Made by a program: the position numbers and the translations under genes
Assembly: GCA_963576735.1 (NCBI GenBank)
Contig: CAUYWD010000265.1
Coordinates: 124,001-188,000 of the forward strand
From: Bedellia somnulentella
Lineage: Eukaryota > Arthropoda > Insecta > Lepidoptera > Bedelliidae
Length of the DNA stretch: 64,000 nt
Reading direction: 5' to 3'
The notes under the pieces: model-generated
What the model saw: only the letters and a program-made list of their open reading frames with translations
Told to the model about the DNA's origin: nothing
Databases searched by the model: none
Shown: positions 25,845 through 35,638 of the stretch, in pieces
Layout of the letters: each line of letters opens with the position of its first letter
Numbering within the stretch: the first letter of the stretch is position 1

Positions 25845-28800
25845 ATGGCCATGCGATTCCTCCAGGTGAATCTCAACCACTGCGCCACTGCCCAGGATTT
25901 GTTCTTCCAAAGCATGGCGGAGTGGTTGATACAAATAGGAGTGGTCTCGGAGCCATACTTTGTCCCTTCAGGGGTAAACTGGGTGTCGGACCTGGATGGC
26001 GTGGCGGCGATAACCGTCAGCCAGTCATCAGGACTGCTGCTGGAAGAGGTGGTTAGAGGCAGGGGTTTCGTCTCAGCTCGTGTCGGGGAAATAGTGATTT
26101 TTTCAATATACTTTTCCCCAAATGAAACCCTTGCCAACTATGAAGTGTTCATGCAGGAGGTAGAAGCAGCAGTCCTGCAACGCTCTCCTCGTCAAGTCCT
26201 GGTCGCCGGAGATTTCAATGCCAAGTCTGTGGCTTGGGGATCTCCGGCCACTGATCGTTTTGGCGAGGTCGTGCTAGAGTGGGCTACAGCCACGGGTGTG
26301 GCCATTGTAAATAGGGGTTCGACACCCACATGCGTTCGGCATAACGGGAGTTCGATTGTCGATCTGACTTTCGCAACTCCCGGTCTCTGGGCCCTGATCA
26401 AGGGCTGGAGAGTCATCACAGACGTGGAGTCGTTTTCGGATCATCATTACATCCGTTACGACCTCTCCACGTCCCGTGCAGCCACCTTACCAGGCGGTCA
26501 GTCGACGAATGGGGGGCCCAGATGGGCCCTCAGCAGGCTGGACAAAGAGACTATGGTCGAGGCAGCTATTGTTCAGTCCTGGGTGGCACCGTCTGGTACA
26601 GCAATTGACATCCGTGCTGAGGTGGACTGGTTTCGTGAGGCTCTCACAGAGATTTGCGATGCGTCTATGCCCCGAGTGGGGCCTATGGCTCCGAGACGCC
26701 AAGTGCACTGGTGGTCTGCCGAAATTGCTCGCCTACGAGAGGCGAGCATCGTGGCACGCCGCCGGTGCAAAAGACAGAGGAGGAGAAGACCCCGGGACGA
26801 GGCCGAGGAACTCCGCCGCGTGGAGGTCTTTCGCGAGGCGAAAAAGGCCCTGAAAATTGCTATCATCAGGGCCAAAGAAGAGTCCAGAAAGGAACTTCGG
26901 GAGGCTCTTAATAGAGATCCGTGGGGGCGCCCCTATAGACTGGCGATGCAAAGGCTCCGCCCCTGGGCTCCCCCACTCACGACGAGCCTCCAGCCCCACG
27001 TGGTGGAAAATGTCGTCTCGGCACTGTTCCCGGATAGGGGGGTGCATCAACCCCCCGTGATGATATGCGAACGGCAACGTCCGGTGGACGACCAGCTGGT
27101 TCCCGAGGTGACGGAGCCAGAGTTGGCGGTGGCCATCGAGCGCCTTAAAGCTAAGAAGACAGCCCCGGGTCTAGATGGAATCCCGGGGCAGGCGTGGGTT
27201 GTGGCGCTCAAGCCCTTCCTTGAAGTGAAGTTTCGCGGCCTGTTTTCTGCGTGCCTGGAGGAAGGCGTATTTCCGGAGCCGTGGAAGACGGGCAAACTCG
27301 TCTTGTTGAGAAAGGAGGGGCGCCCCGCCGACTCCATAGAGCCTTCGGCATTCCGGCCAATCGTCTTGCTTGATGAGGCGGGCAAGCTCTTGGAGCGGGT
27401 GGTTTCGGCCCGCATCGTCAATCACCTCGAAGAAATTGGTCCGAACCTCTCGGACCACCAGTACGGTTTCCGGCGTTGTCGTTCCACCGTTCATGCGGTT
27501 CTGCGGGTCCGCTCAATAGCGGACGAGGCGGTCTCCCAGGGCGAGGTGGTGTTGGCGGTCTCGATCGACATTAAAAACGCCTTTAACACCATGCCCTGGT
27601 CTTGCATTGAGGAGGCACTGAAGTACCATGACGTGCCTCCCTACATCAGGAGGATTCTCGGGTCGTACCTCTCGGACCGGTACATTACGTATCCGCTTCG
27701 GGAGGGTTGGGGTCGCCGCGAAATGTCTTGCGGTGTTCCACAGGGCTCAGTGTTGGGCCCGCTTCTGTGGAACATCGGCTACGATTGGGTCTTACGCGGC
27801 GCCAACCTCTGGGGTGTCCAACTCACCTGCTATGCAGACGACACCCTAGTGACGGCTCGAGGCAAGACCTACAGAGAGGCCGCCATCCGCGGGACTGCGG
27901 GAGTGGCGCACGTGGTGCGCCGAATAAGGTCGTTGGGTCTGGAAGTGGCCCTGAATAAGTCCGAGGCCATGTGGTTCCATGGTCCTCGGAACGGTCCGCC
28001 GGTTGGGGAATCCGCCATCGTCGTGGGTGGCGAGAGGATTGCCGTCGAGTCAAGTTTGAAATACCTTGGATTAGTACTCGACGGCCGTTGGACGTTCCGC
28101 GCTCACTTCGAGCGTTTGGGGCCCCGGTTGATGGTTGCGGCAGCTGCACTCTGCAGACTCCTGCCGAACCTTGGGGGCCCTAGGGACGGGTGCAGGCAGC
28201 TCTATATGGGAGTCGTACGGTCCATGGCTATGTACGGCTCCCCAGTGTGGGCTGACGCCCTGAAAGGGTCAAACGCGGCGCTTCTTCATGCGCCGCAACG
28301 ACTCATGGCTGTCAGGGCGTCAAGGGGATACCGCACGGTATCCCGAGAGGCTGCCTGCCTAATGGCGGGTTCAAAGCCGTGGGAGTTAGACGCGCAAGTT
28401 CTCGCGTCGACCTTCCACTGGCGTGAAGAACGGCGGACACAGGGCCACTGGCCCACGGATCGGGAGACTGCGGCCTACAAACGGGAGGTCGAGTCAGCTG
28501 CCCTAGAGGCCTGGGCACTGCGGCTGGGTCAGCCGAGTGCGGGGCACAGGACGGTGGAGGCGATCCTCCCCGTCTTTACGCAGTGGTTGCAGCGAGAGCA
28601 CGGATCTCTGAGCTTTCGGCTGACACAGGTCCTTTCCGGGCATGGTTGCTTCGGGAAATACCTGTGGCGGCTGGGCAAGGAGCAGGCTGCTCGTTGCCAC
28701 CACTGTCTAAATTGCCCCGAGGAGACGGCACAACACACATTAGAAGTGTGCCCAGCGTGGGATGAAGAGAGGGCAGCACTCCGGGCGGTCATCGGCCCGG

Positions 28801-28973
28801 ATCTCTCTCTGCCGGCCGTGGTCGCGGCTATGGTGGAGAGACCCGATGCGTGGGCGGCGGCGGCCTCCTTTTGCGAACGAGTCATGCTTGCAAAGGAGGC
28901 CGCCGAACGAGAGAGGGAGTTGGCGGACCCCACCAGAAGGGGCCGTCGTCGCCGCGGTGCCAGGAACCCTTGA
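25845..28973 (+). CDS. ORF2: endonuclease + reverse transcriptase, E8
   Basis: 1042 residues. Endonuclease Glu 36 (VSEPYF), AGDFNAKS, SDHH (His in place of the usual Arg after SDH), IDIKNAFNT, YADD and the terminal CX2CX9HX4C knuckle are present. The start lies in TAATAATG (25840-25847), where two in-frame ORF1 stops precede the ATG. It is very similar to the ORF2 of E16, E9 and E5. Confidence 0.94.
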   Translation: MAMRFLQVNLNHCATAQDLFFQSMAEWLIQIGVVSEPYFVPSGVNWVSDLDGVAAITVSQSSGLLLEEVVRGRGFVSARVGEIVIFSIYFSPNETLANYEVFMQEVEAAVLQRSPRQVLVAGDFNAKSVAWGSPATDRFGEVVLEWATATGVAIVNRGSTPTCVRHNGSSIVDLTFATPGLWALIKGWRVITDVESFSDHHYIRYDLSTSRAATLPGGQSTNGGPRWALSRLDKETMVEAAIVQSWVAPSGTAIDIRAEVDWFREALTEICDASMPRVGPMAPRRQVHWWSAEIARLREASIVARRRCKRQRRRRPRDEAEELRRVEVFREAKKALKIAIIRAKEESRKELREALNRDPWGRPYRLAMQRLRPWAPPLTTSLQPHVVENVVSALFPDRGVHQPPVMICERQRPVDDQLVPEVTEPELAVAIERLKAKKTAPGLDGIPGQAWVVALKPFLEVKFRGLFSACLEEGVFPEPWKTGKLVLLRKEGRPADSIEPSAFRPIVLLDEAGKLLERVVSARIVNHLEEIGPNLSDHQYGFRRCRSTVHAVLRVRSIADEAVSQGEVVLAVSIDIKNAFNTMPWSCIEEALKYHDVPPYIRRILGSYLSDRYITYPLREGWGRREMSCGVPQGSVLGPLLWNIGYDWVLRGANLWGVQLTCYADDTLVTARGKTYREAAIRGTAGVAHVVRRIRSLGLEVALNKSEAMWFHGPRNGPPVGESAIVVGGERIAVESSLKYLGLVLDGRWTFRAHFERLGPRLMVAAAALCRLLPNLGGPRDGCRQLYMGVVRSMAMYGSPVWADALKGSNAALLHAPQRLMAVRASRGYRTVSREAACLMAGSKPWELDAQVLASTFHWREERRTQGHWPTDRETAAYKREVESAALEAWALRLGQPSAGHRTVEAILPVFTQWLQREHGSLSFRLTQVLSGHGCFGKYLWRLGKEQAARCHHCLNCPEETAQHTLEVCPAWDEERAALRAVIGPDLSLPAVVAAMVERPDAWAAAASFCERVMLAKEAAERERELADPTRRGRRRRGARNP

Positions 28974-29389
28974 TGCACCGCGGCCTTTGGTAGGGTCTTC
29001 TTAGACCACGGAGCCCCCATATGGCGTGCGTCGCCGAAAGTGGGGCTCCACGGGCAGGAGGCGCGCAGAGTGGGGTTATCTGCGCGCTACTCAACCCTGC
29101 CCGAGAAGGGCGGACCCTCAGGTGGCCCTGAGCGTCCGCTGCTTGGTGATGGCAAAAAGGGGGGTACCAAAAACCCCCTATTGAGGTACGCCACAAGGCG
29201 TTAGGTGCTGGGGGTCCGAGGAATATTGCCTCTGGTTAAAGTCTTCAAGGACCCCCAAACTGTATGCACCAAGAAGGGTCACCGTGGGGTTTTAGTCAGT
29301 AGAAGTCTGACATATCCTCGTCGCACCCCCATGCGGCGGGGAATCCATGAGGATTTCCCCACGAAAAAAAAAAAAAAAAAAAAAAAAAA

Positions 29390-29408
29390 GGTTAGGTTAG
29401 GTTAGGTT
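29390..29408 (+). repeat. Telomeric spacer, 19 bp
   Basis: GGTT(AGGTT)3. Confidence 0.95.
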
Positions 29409-29488
29409 CCCCCACATGGTACAGCCTTGTCGTGGCGTGGGGGCTCAGTAGCCTCGGGCAATCCAGCCCGGGGTGAAGCCAATGTACC
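29409..29488 (+). ncRNA. HDV-like ribozyme, E9
   Basis: All helices as in E1; preserved despite the damaged coding capacity of this copy. Confidence 0.87.
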
Positions 29489-29839
29489 GAGTAGGCGTCG
29501 TTGTTAAGTTAGAACCTGGCGTTTGTGTCGTATCGGTCGGCCAGGTTCTGTCTTGCGTTCGGTCCCAGCGACTGTCCACATTGGGCGGCTGGTGATGGAG
29601 GGGCGGCAGTGTCTTCATGATACTGCCGGCCAAACCGTAAACCTACTTCGGTGGGAACGGGGGCTCGGGCCACTGAGGTCTGGGCTGCGAGGAAGAAAAC
29701 CTCTATAAAAAATTACCCCAATCCCAAGGTCGGCGTGCCGAGGGGATGAGTGTCTGGAGGGGGTCCAGTGCCTAGCGTCAGGGAAGGGGGGGGATAGCTC
29801 GATGGTAGGCCGAGGATAAAGCCTACCAAACAAAACAAA

Positions 29840-32072
29840 ATGGATCAAAAGGCAATTTTCAATAGTACTACCCAGGTGGGTCCCCGAAAGGGGGAATCCC
29901 ACCCTTCCGCAGCCGCGGGAGGCGCCCCCACGTATTCTGGGGGGGGCAAAAACTGCCTCGCAGGTTCTTTATCCAAAGGCCTGCGTAAAAACAACGACAA
30001 CAGCTTTTCTTTAATGGACGATGATTCAGCGACTAATATGGACTATTCCTATATGGGAAGTATTGAGGACATAGATCTGGCTTCAGGCACAGACTTGGCT
30101 GTAGCTGAGTCTGAAGAAGACTATAATACACCGGCTACGGGTCAAAGTACCCGGTGCAATTCTGAATGCAGAAAGCGGTCAAGAATCGGTGAAGAATCTG
30201 GACCATCAGATTCGGATACCAGTAGAGACTCGGTGCCAGGAAGTACCCTTTCCAAAAGAGGTAGAGGGAGACCACCCACTTCCGGCAAATTTATTGGTGT
30301 TGGCAGAGCTAGGGCCGAACTAGCAGCTGCAAAGAGGGAAGATTTCCTACTTCGGCAGCAAAAAGAAAAAGAGGACCTATCCGACAAAATGGAAAAGTCT
30401 CACAAGAGAAAGGAAAGAACAAAAGTAGTCATTGACGCAACACCAGCTGGGGACAAAATCGCTGATGACTTGGCAAAAATGGTGAGGAATGAAGTTGAAA
30501 TAATCCTTAAAGTGGCGAATAAGTCAAGGAACTTAAAAGGGACATATGTAAGGGACCTCCAGAATGCTGCTACATCAATCAGGGATGCATCTGAGGCTCT
30601 TTTAGGAAGAACTTCTTCTGAAGAAGTTAAAAAGCTTCAAGAAGATAATGCTAGACTTCGAGAAGAAATTAAAGTTATAAGAGAATTCCACGACCAGGAA
30701 CAAGCTTTTTTTACGCTCCGAACTGGTTGCTCTTAGAGAAGAAATCAGGGGCTCTCAATCAAACCCTCAGCCAATAGGAAGCGAGGATTTTATTCGGTCT
30801 GTCATGGTACAAGTAGGTACCATGATGAACGCCCGACTTGAAGCCCTAGAGGAACGCCTTTTGCCGCGAAAAAATATACGTCCACCGCTGGCAGCAGATA
30901 GGAGGCCTCTCAGTGTACCAAAAACGGCGCAACCTACTGTGGAGGTGAATAAAAGCAAGGGAAAAGGCAAAGGGAAGGGGAGTGGTAACACAGCCACCAA
31001 ACAAACCCTCCCAGTAGCCTCCTCCCAAACAACATCAGCCTCAAGAGGCAATGAAAACTCAGGCTCGAAAGTGCAACCATCTCCTACCACATCTGTGATA
31101 CCGCCAGCAGAGACTTGGTCTACAGTGGTTCGTCGCGGTAAAAAGGCGAAAGCAGTAAGTGCTGTTGCCGCTGCTCGCGCAGTGCCTCAGCCAAGAAACA
31201 AACCGACTGCGGCCACAAAGTTACGTACCCCTCGTTCGGTAGCGGTGGTTATCACGCTGGAGCAGGGTGCTAAGGAGAAAGGTGTCACCTACAAAACGAT
31301 AATGACCGAGGCTAAGGAAAAACTTGACTTGCTAAGCCTCGGAATAGGAGGAGCCCGAATGCGAACGGGTATTACTGGTGCCCGGAAAATTGAGCTTCCT
31401 GCATCTCAAGCAGTAAAGGCTGACGCGTTAGCGGAAAAGCTTCGCGAAATCCTTCCAGCGAACATTGCACGGATCTCCAGGCCAAAAAAATGTGCCGAAC
31501 TGCGCATCACGGGACTGGACGACTCTGTTACTCCAAAGGAAGTGGCAGATGCTGTTTCCAGAGATGGCGGTTGCTCAGTAACCGATATCTTGGTCGGAAC
31601 TATTAGAGAGGTTCCTCGAGCACTTGGCGCTGTGTGGGTTCGCTGTCCGGTTGAAGCAGCCAAGAAGCTTACAAACGCTAAGTCAATTAACATTGGGTGG
31701 TCTGAGGCACGGGTGCGTCTTCTGCCTCAACGAGAGCTAAGGTGCTATAAATGCCTCTTAGTCGGGCATGTCGGTGTCAACTGCACCTCGAGCATCGATC
31801 GAAGCAACATATGCTTTCGCTGCGGCCAGCCCGGCCACAAAGCAAACTCGTGCGGAAACAATCCGTCGTGTCCAGTCTGCATAGATAGTTCTAAGCCGGG
31901 AGAACATAGAATTGGCGCAAAATCTTGCCTGGCCACCAAAAAGGGCAGCCAAAGATCGAAAAAGAGAGATAGAGCTTCAACTAAAACTCACCAATCTGCG
32001 TCCACACAGCAACCTGCAACTACTAGTGTGGAGCAAATGGAAGAAGGGGAACCCGTAGCCGTCGTTAATTGA
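29840..32072 (+). pseudogene. ORF1 broken by a +1 T-run frameshift (E9)
   Basis: Open to 30736 (298 residues), then continued in another frame; the downstream open part is 30804-32072 (422 residues with the three knuckles). Alignment by eye with E5 shows a T7 run (caagcttttttta) where E5 has gcgtcttta, one base longer, just after the coiled-coil region. The leader with its RNA fold (29875-29947) and the KRGRGRPP motif are in the first piece. The frame ends TGATG with ORF2. A sequencing error in the homopolymer is an alternative to a real mutation. Confidence 0.85.
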
Positions 32073-35000
32073 TGGCTATGAGGTTACTCCAAGTGAATCT
32101 CAACCACTGCGCCACTGCCCAGGATCTGTTCTTCCAAAGCATGGCGGAGTGGTTGATACAAATAGGAGTGGTCTCGAAGCCATACTTTGTCCCTTCAGGG
32201 GTAAACTGGGTGTCGGACCTGGATGGCGTGGCGGCGATAACCGTCAGCCAGTCATCAGGACTGCTGCTGGAAGAGGTGATAAGAGGCAGGGGTTTCGTCT
32301 CAGCTCGTGTCGGGGAAATAGTGATTTTTTCTATATACTTTTCCCCAAACGAAACCCTTGCCAACTTTGAAGTGTTTATGCAGGAGATAGAAGCAGCAGT
32401 CCTGCAACGCTCTCCTCGTCAGGTCCTGGTCGCCGGAGACTTCAATGCCAAGTCTGTGGCTTGGGGATCTCCGGCCACTAATCGTTTTGGCGAGGTCGTG
32501 CTAGAGTGGGCGACGGCCACGGGTGTGGCCATTGTAAATAGGGGTTCGACACCCACATGCATTCGGCATAACGGGAGTTCGATTGTCGATCTGACCTTCG
32601 CAACTCCCGGTCTCTGGGCCCTTATCAAGGGCTGGAGAGTCATCACAGACGTGGAGTCGTTTTCGGATCACCGATACATCCGTTACGACCTCTCCACGTC
32701 CCGTGCAGCCACCTTACCAGGCGGTCAGTCGACAAATGGGGGACCCAGGTGGGCCCTCAGCAGGTTGGATAAAGAAGTTATGGTCGAGGCAGCTATTGTC
32801 CAGTCCTGGGTGGCACCGTCTGGTACAGCAATCGACATCCGTGCTGAGGTGGACTGGTTTCGTGAGGCTCTCACAGAGATTTGCGATGCGTCTATGCCCC
32901 GAGTGGGGCCTATGGCTCCGAGACGCCAAGTGCACTGGTGGTCTGCCGAAATTGCTAGCCTACGACAGGCGAGCATCGTGGCACGCCGCCGGTGCAAAAG
33001 ACAGAGGAGGAGAAGACCCCGAGACGAGGCCGAGGAACTCCGCCGCGTGGAGGTATTTCGCGAGGCGAAAAAGGCCCTGAAAATTGCTATCATCAGGGCC
33101 AAAGAAGAGTCAAGGAAAGAACTCCGGGAGGCTCTTAATAGGGATCCATGGGGGCGCCCTTATAGAGTGGCGATGCAAAGACTTCGCCCCTGGGCTCCCC
33201 CGCTCACGACAAGCCTCCAGCCCCACGTGGTGGAGAATGTCGTCTCGGCATTGTTCCCGGATAGGGGGGCGCATCAGCCCCCCGTGATGATATGTGAGCG
33301 GCAACGTCCGGTGGACGACCGGCTGGTTCCCGAGGTGACGGAGCCAGAGTTGGCGGTGGCTATCGAGCGCCTTAAAGCTAAGAAAACAGCCCCGGGTCTA
33401 GATGGAATCCCGGGGCAGGCGTGGGTTGTGGCGCTCAAGCCCTTCCTTGAAGTGAAATTTCGGGGCCTGTTTTCTGCGTGCCTGGAGGAAGGCGTATTTC
33501 CGGAGCCGTGGAAGACGGGCAAACTCGTCTTGTTGAGAAAGGAGGGGCGCCCCGCCGACTCCATAGAGCCTTCGGCATTCCGCCCAATCGTCTTGCTTGA
33601 TGAGGCGGGCAAGCTCTTGGAGCGGGTGGTTTCGGCCCGCATCGTCAATCACCTCGAGGAAATTGGTCCGAACCTCTCGGACCACCAGTACGGTTTCCGG
33701 CGCTGTCGTTCCACCGTTCATGCGGTTCTGCGGGTCCGCTCTATAGCGGACGAGGCGGTCTCCCAGGGCGAGGTGGTGTTGGCGGTCTCGATCGACATTA
33801 AAAACGCTTTTAACACCATGCCCTGGTCTTGCATTGAGGAGGCACTGAAGTACCATGACGTGCCTCCCTACATCAGGAGGATTCTCGGGTCGTACCTCTC
33901 GGACCGGTACATTACGTATCCGCTTCGGGAGGGTTGGGGTCGCCGCGAAATGTCTTGCGGTGTTCCACAGGGCTCAGTCTTGGGCCCGCTTCTGTGGAAC
34001 ATCGGCTACGACTGGGTCTTACGCGGCGCCAACCTCTGGGGTGTCCAACTCACCTGCTATGCAGACGAAACCCTAGTGACGGCTCGAGGCAAGACCTACA
34101 GAGAGGCCGCCATCCGCGGGACTGCGGGAGTGGCGCACGTGGTGCGTCGAATAAGGTCGTTGGGTCTGGAAGTGGCCCTGAATAAGTCCGAGGCCATGTG
34201 GTTCCATGGTCCTCGGAACGGTCCGCCGGTTGGGGAATCCGCCATCGTCGTGGGTGGCGAGAGGATTGCCGTCGAGTCAAGTTTGAAATACCTTGGATTA
34301 GTACTCGACGGCCGTTGGACGTTCCGCGCTCACTTCGAGCGTCTGGGGCCCCGGTTGATGGTTGCGGCAGCTGCACTCTGCAGACTCCTGCCGAACCTTG
34401 GGGGCCCTAGGGACGGGTGCAGGCAGCTCTATATGGGAGTCGTACGGTCCATGGCTATGTACGGCTCCCCAGTGTGGGCTGACGCCCTGAAAGGGTCAAA
34501 CGCGGCGCTTCTTCATGCGCCGCAACGACTCATGGCTGTCAGGGCGTCAAGGGGATACCGCACGGTATCCCGAGAGGCTGCCTGCCTAATGGCGGGTTCA
34601 AAGCCGTGGGAGTTAGACGCGCAAGTTCTCGCGTCGACCTTCCACTGGCGTGAAGAACGGCGGACACAGGGCCACTGGCCCACGGATCGGGAGACTGCGG
34701 CCTACAAACGGGAGGTCGAGTCAGCTGCCCTGGAGGCCTGGGCACTGCGGCTGGGTCAGCCGAGTGCGGGGCACAGGACGGTGGAGGCGATCCTCCCCGT
34801 CTTTACGCAGTGGTTGCAGCGAGAGCACGGATCTCTGAGCTTTCGGCTTACACAGGTCCTTTCCGGGCATGGCTGCTTCGGGAAGTACCTGTGGCGGCTG
34901 GGCAAGGAGCAGGCTGCTCGTTGCCACCACTGCCTAAATTGCCCCGAGGAGACGGCACAACACACATTAGAAGTGTGCCCAGCGTGGGATGAAGAGAGGG

Positions 35001-35200
35001 CAGCACTCCGGGCGGTCATCGGCCCGGATCTCTCTCTGCCGGCCGTGGTCGCGGCTATGGTGGAGAGACCCGATGCGTGGGCGGCGGCGGCCTCCTTTTG
35101 CGAACGAGTCATGCTTGCAAAGGAGGCCGCCGAACGAGAGAGGGAGTTGGCGGACCCCACCAGAAGGGGCCGTCGTCGCCGCGGTGCCAGGAACCCTTGA
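32072..35200 (+). CDS. ORF2 with altered catalytic residues (E9)
   Basis: 1042 residues, uninterrupted. Two core positions differ from every other copy here. Endonuclease Glu 36 is Lys (VSKPYF, codon AAG at 32177-32179). RT motif C is YADE instead of YADD (GAA at 34067-34069, residue 666). The first residue is a metal ligand in APE-type nucleases and the second is one of the catalytic Asp pair, so the protein is probably inactive for both steps. The ATG at 32072 is the last base of the ORF1 TGA; an upstream TTG is not a likely start. The rest is nearly identical to E8. Confidence 0.92.
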   Translation: MAMRLLQVNLNHCATAQDLFFQSMAEWLIQIGVVSKPYFVPSGVNWVSDLDGVAAITVSQSSGLLLEEVIRGRGFVSARVGEIVIFSIYFSPNETLANFEVFMQEIEAAVLQRSPRQVLVAGDFNAKSVAWGSPATNRFGEVVLEWATATGVAIVNRGSTPTCIRHNGSSIVDLTFATPGLWALIKGWRVITDVESFSDHRYIRYDLSTSRAATLPGGQSTNGGPRWALSRLDKEVMVEAAIVQSWVAPSGTAIDIRAEVDWFREALTEICDASMPRVGPMAPRRQVHWWSAEIASLRQASIVARRRCKRQRRRRPRDEAEELRRVEVFREAKKALKIAIIRAKEESRKELREALNRDPWGRPYRVAMQRLRPWAPPLTTSLQPHVVENVVSALFPDRGAHQPPVMICERQRPVDDRLVPEVTEPELAVAIERLKAKKTAPGLDGIPGQAWVVALKPFLEVKFRGLFSACLEEGVFPEPWKTGKLVLLRKEGRPADSIEPSAFRPIVLLDEAGKLLERVVSARIVNHLEEIGPNLSDHQYGFRRCRSTVHAVLRVRSIADEAVSQGEVVLAVSIDIKNAFNTMPWSCIEEALKYHDVPPYIRRILGSYLSDRYITYPLREGWGRREMSCGVPQGSVLGPLLWNIGYDWVLRGANLWGVQLTCYADETLVTARGKTYREAAIRGTAGVAHVVRRIRSLGLEVALNKSEAMWFHGPRNGPPVGESAIVVGGERIAVESSLKYLGLVLDGRWTFRAHFERLGPRLMVAAAALCRLLPNLGGPRDGCRQLYMGVVRSMAMYGSPVWADALKGSNAALLHAPQRLMAVRASRGYRTVSREAACLMAGSKPWELDAQVLASTFHWREERRTQGHWPTDRETAAYKREVESAALEAWALRLGQPSAGHRTVEAILPVFTQWLQREHGSLSFRLTQVLSGHGCFGKYLWRLGKEQAARCHHCLNCPEETAQHTLEVCPAWDEERAALRAVIGPDLSLPAVVAAMVERPDAWAAAASFCERVMLAKEAAERERELADPTRRGRRRRGARNP

Positions 35201-35609
35201 TGCACCGCGGCCTTTGGTAGGGTCTTCTTAGACCACGGAGCCCCCATATGGCGTGCGTCGCCGAAAGTGGGGCTCCACGGGCAGGAGGCGCGCAGAGTGG
35301 GGTTATCTGCGCGCTACTCAACCCTGCCCGAGAAGGGCGGACGCTCAGGTGGCCCTGAGCGTCCGCTGCTTGGTGATGGTAAAAAAGGGGGGTACCAAAA
35401 ACCCCCCATTGAGGTACGCCACAAGGCGTTAGGTGCTGGGGGTCCGAGGAATATTGCCTCTGGTTAAAGTCTTCAAGGACCCCCAAACTGTATACACCAA
35501 GAAGGGCCACCGTGGGGTTTTAGTCAGTAGAAGTCTGACATATCCCCGTCGCACCCCCATGCGGCGGGGAATCCATGAGGATTTCCCCACGAAAAAAAAA
35601 AAAAAAAAA

Positions 35610-35638
35610 GGTTAGGTTAGGTTAGGTTAGGTTAGGTT
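35610..35638 (+). repeat. Telomeric spacer, 29 bp
   Basis: GGTT(AGGTT)5. Confidence 0.95.

Larger units (their letters stand above)
23276..29389 (+). mobile_element. E8: full-length group A element
   Basis: Ribozyme, ORF1 of the 711-residue type, ORF2, cloverleaf 29283-29363 and A-tail 29364-29389. The ORF1 is nearly the same as in the truncated E16, while ORF2 and the 3' UTR are close to E9, whose ORF1 is a different type. All motifs are intact; candidate active copy. Confidence 0.93.
29409..35609 (+). mobile_element. E9: full-length but probably dead group A element
   Basis: Structure is complete: ribozyme, ORF1, ORF2, cloverleaf 35511-35591, A-tail 35592-35609. ORF1 has a frameshift, and ORF2 has non-conservative changes in endonuclease and RT catalytic motifs. 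Its RNA could still be mobilised by other copies because the 5' and 3' structures are intact. Confidence 0.92.
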
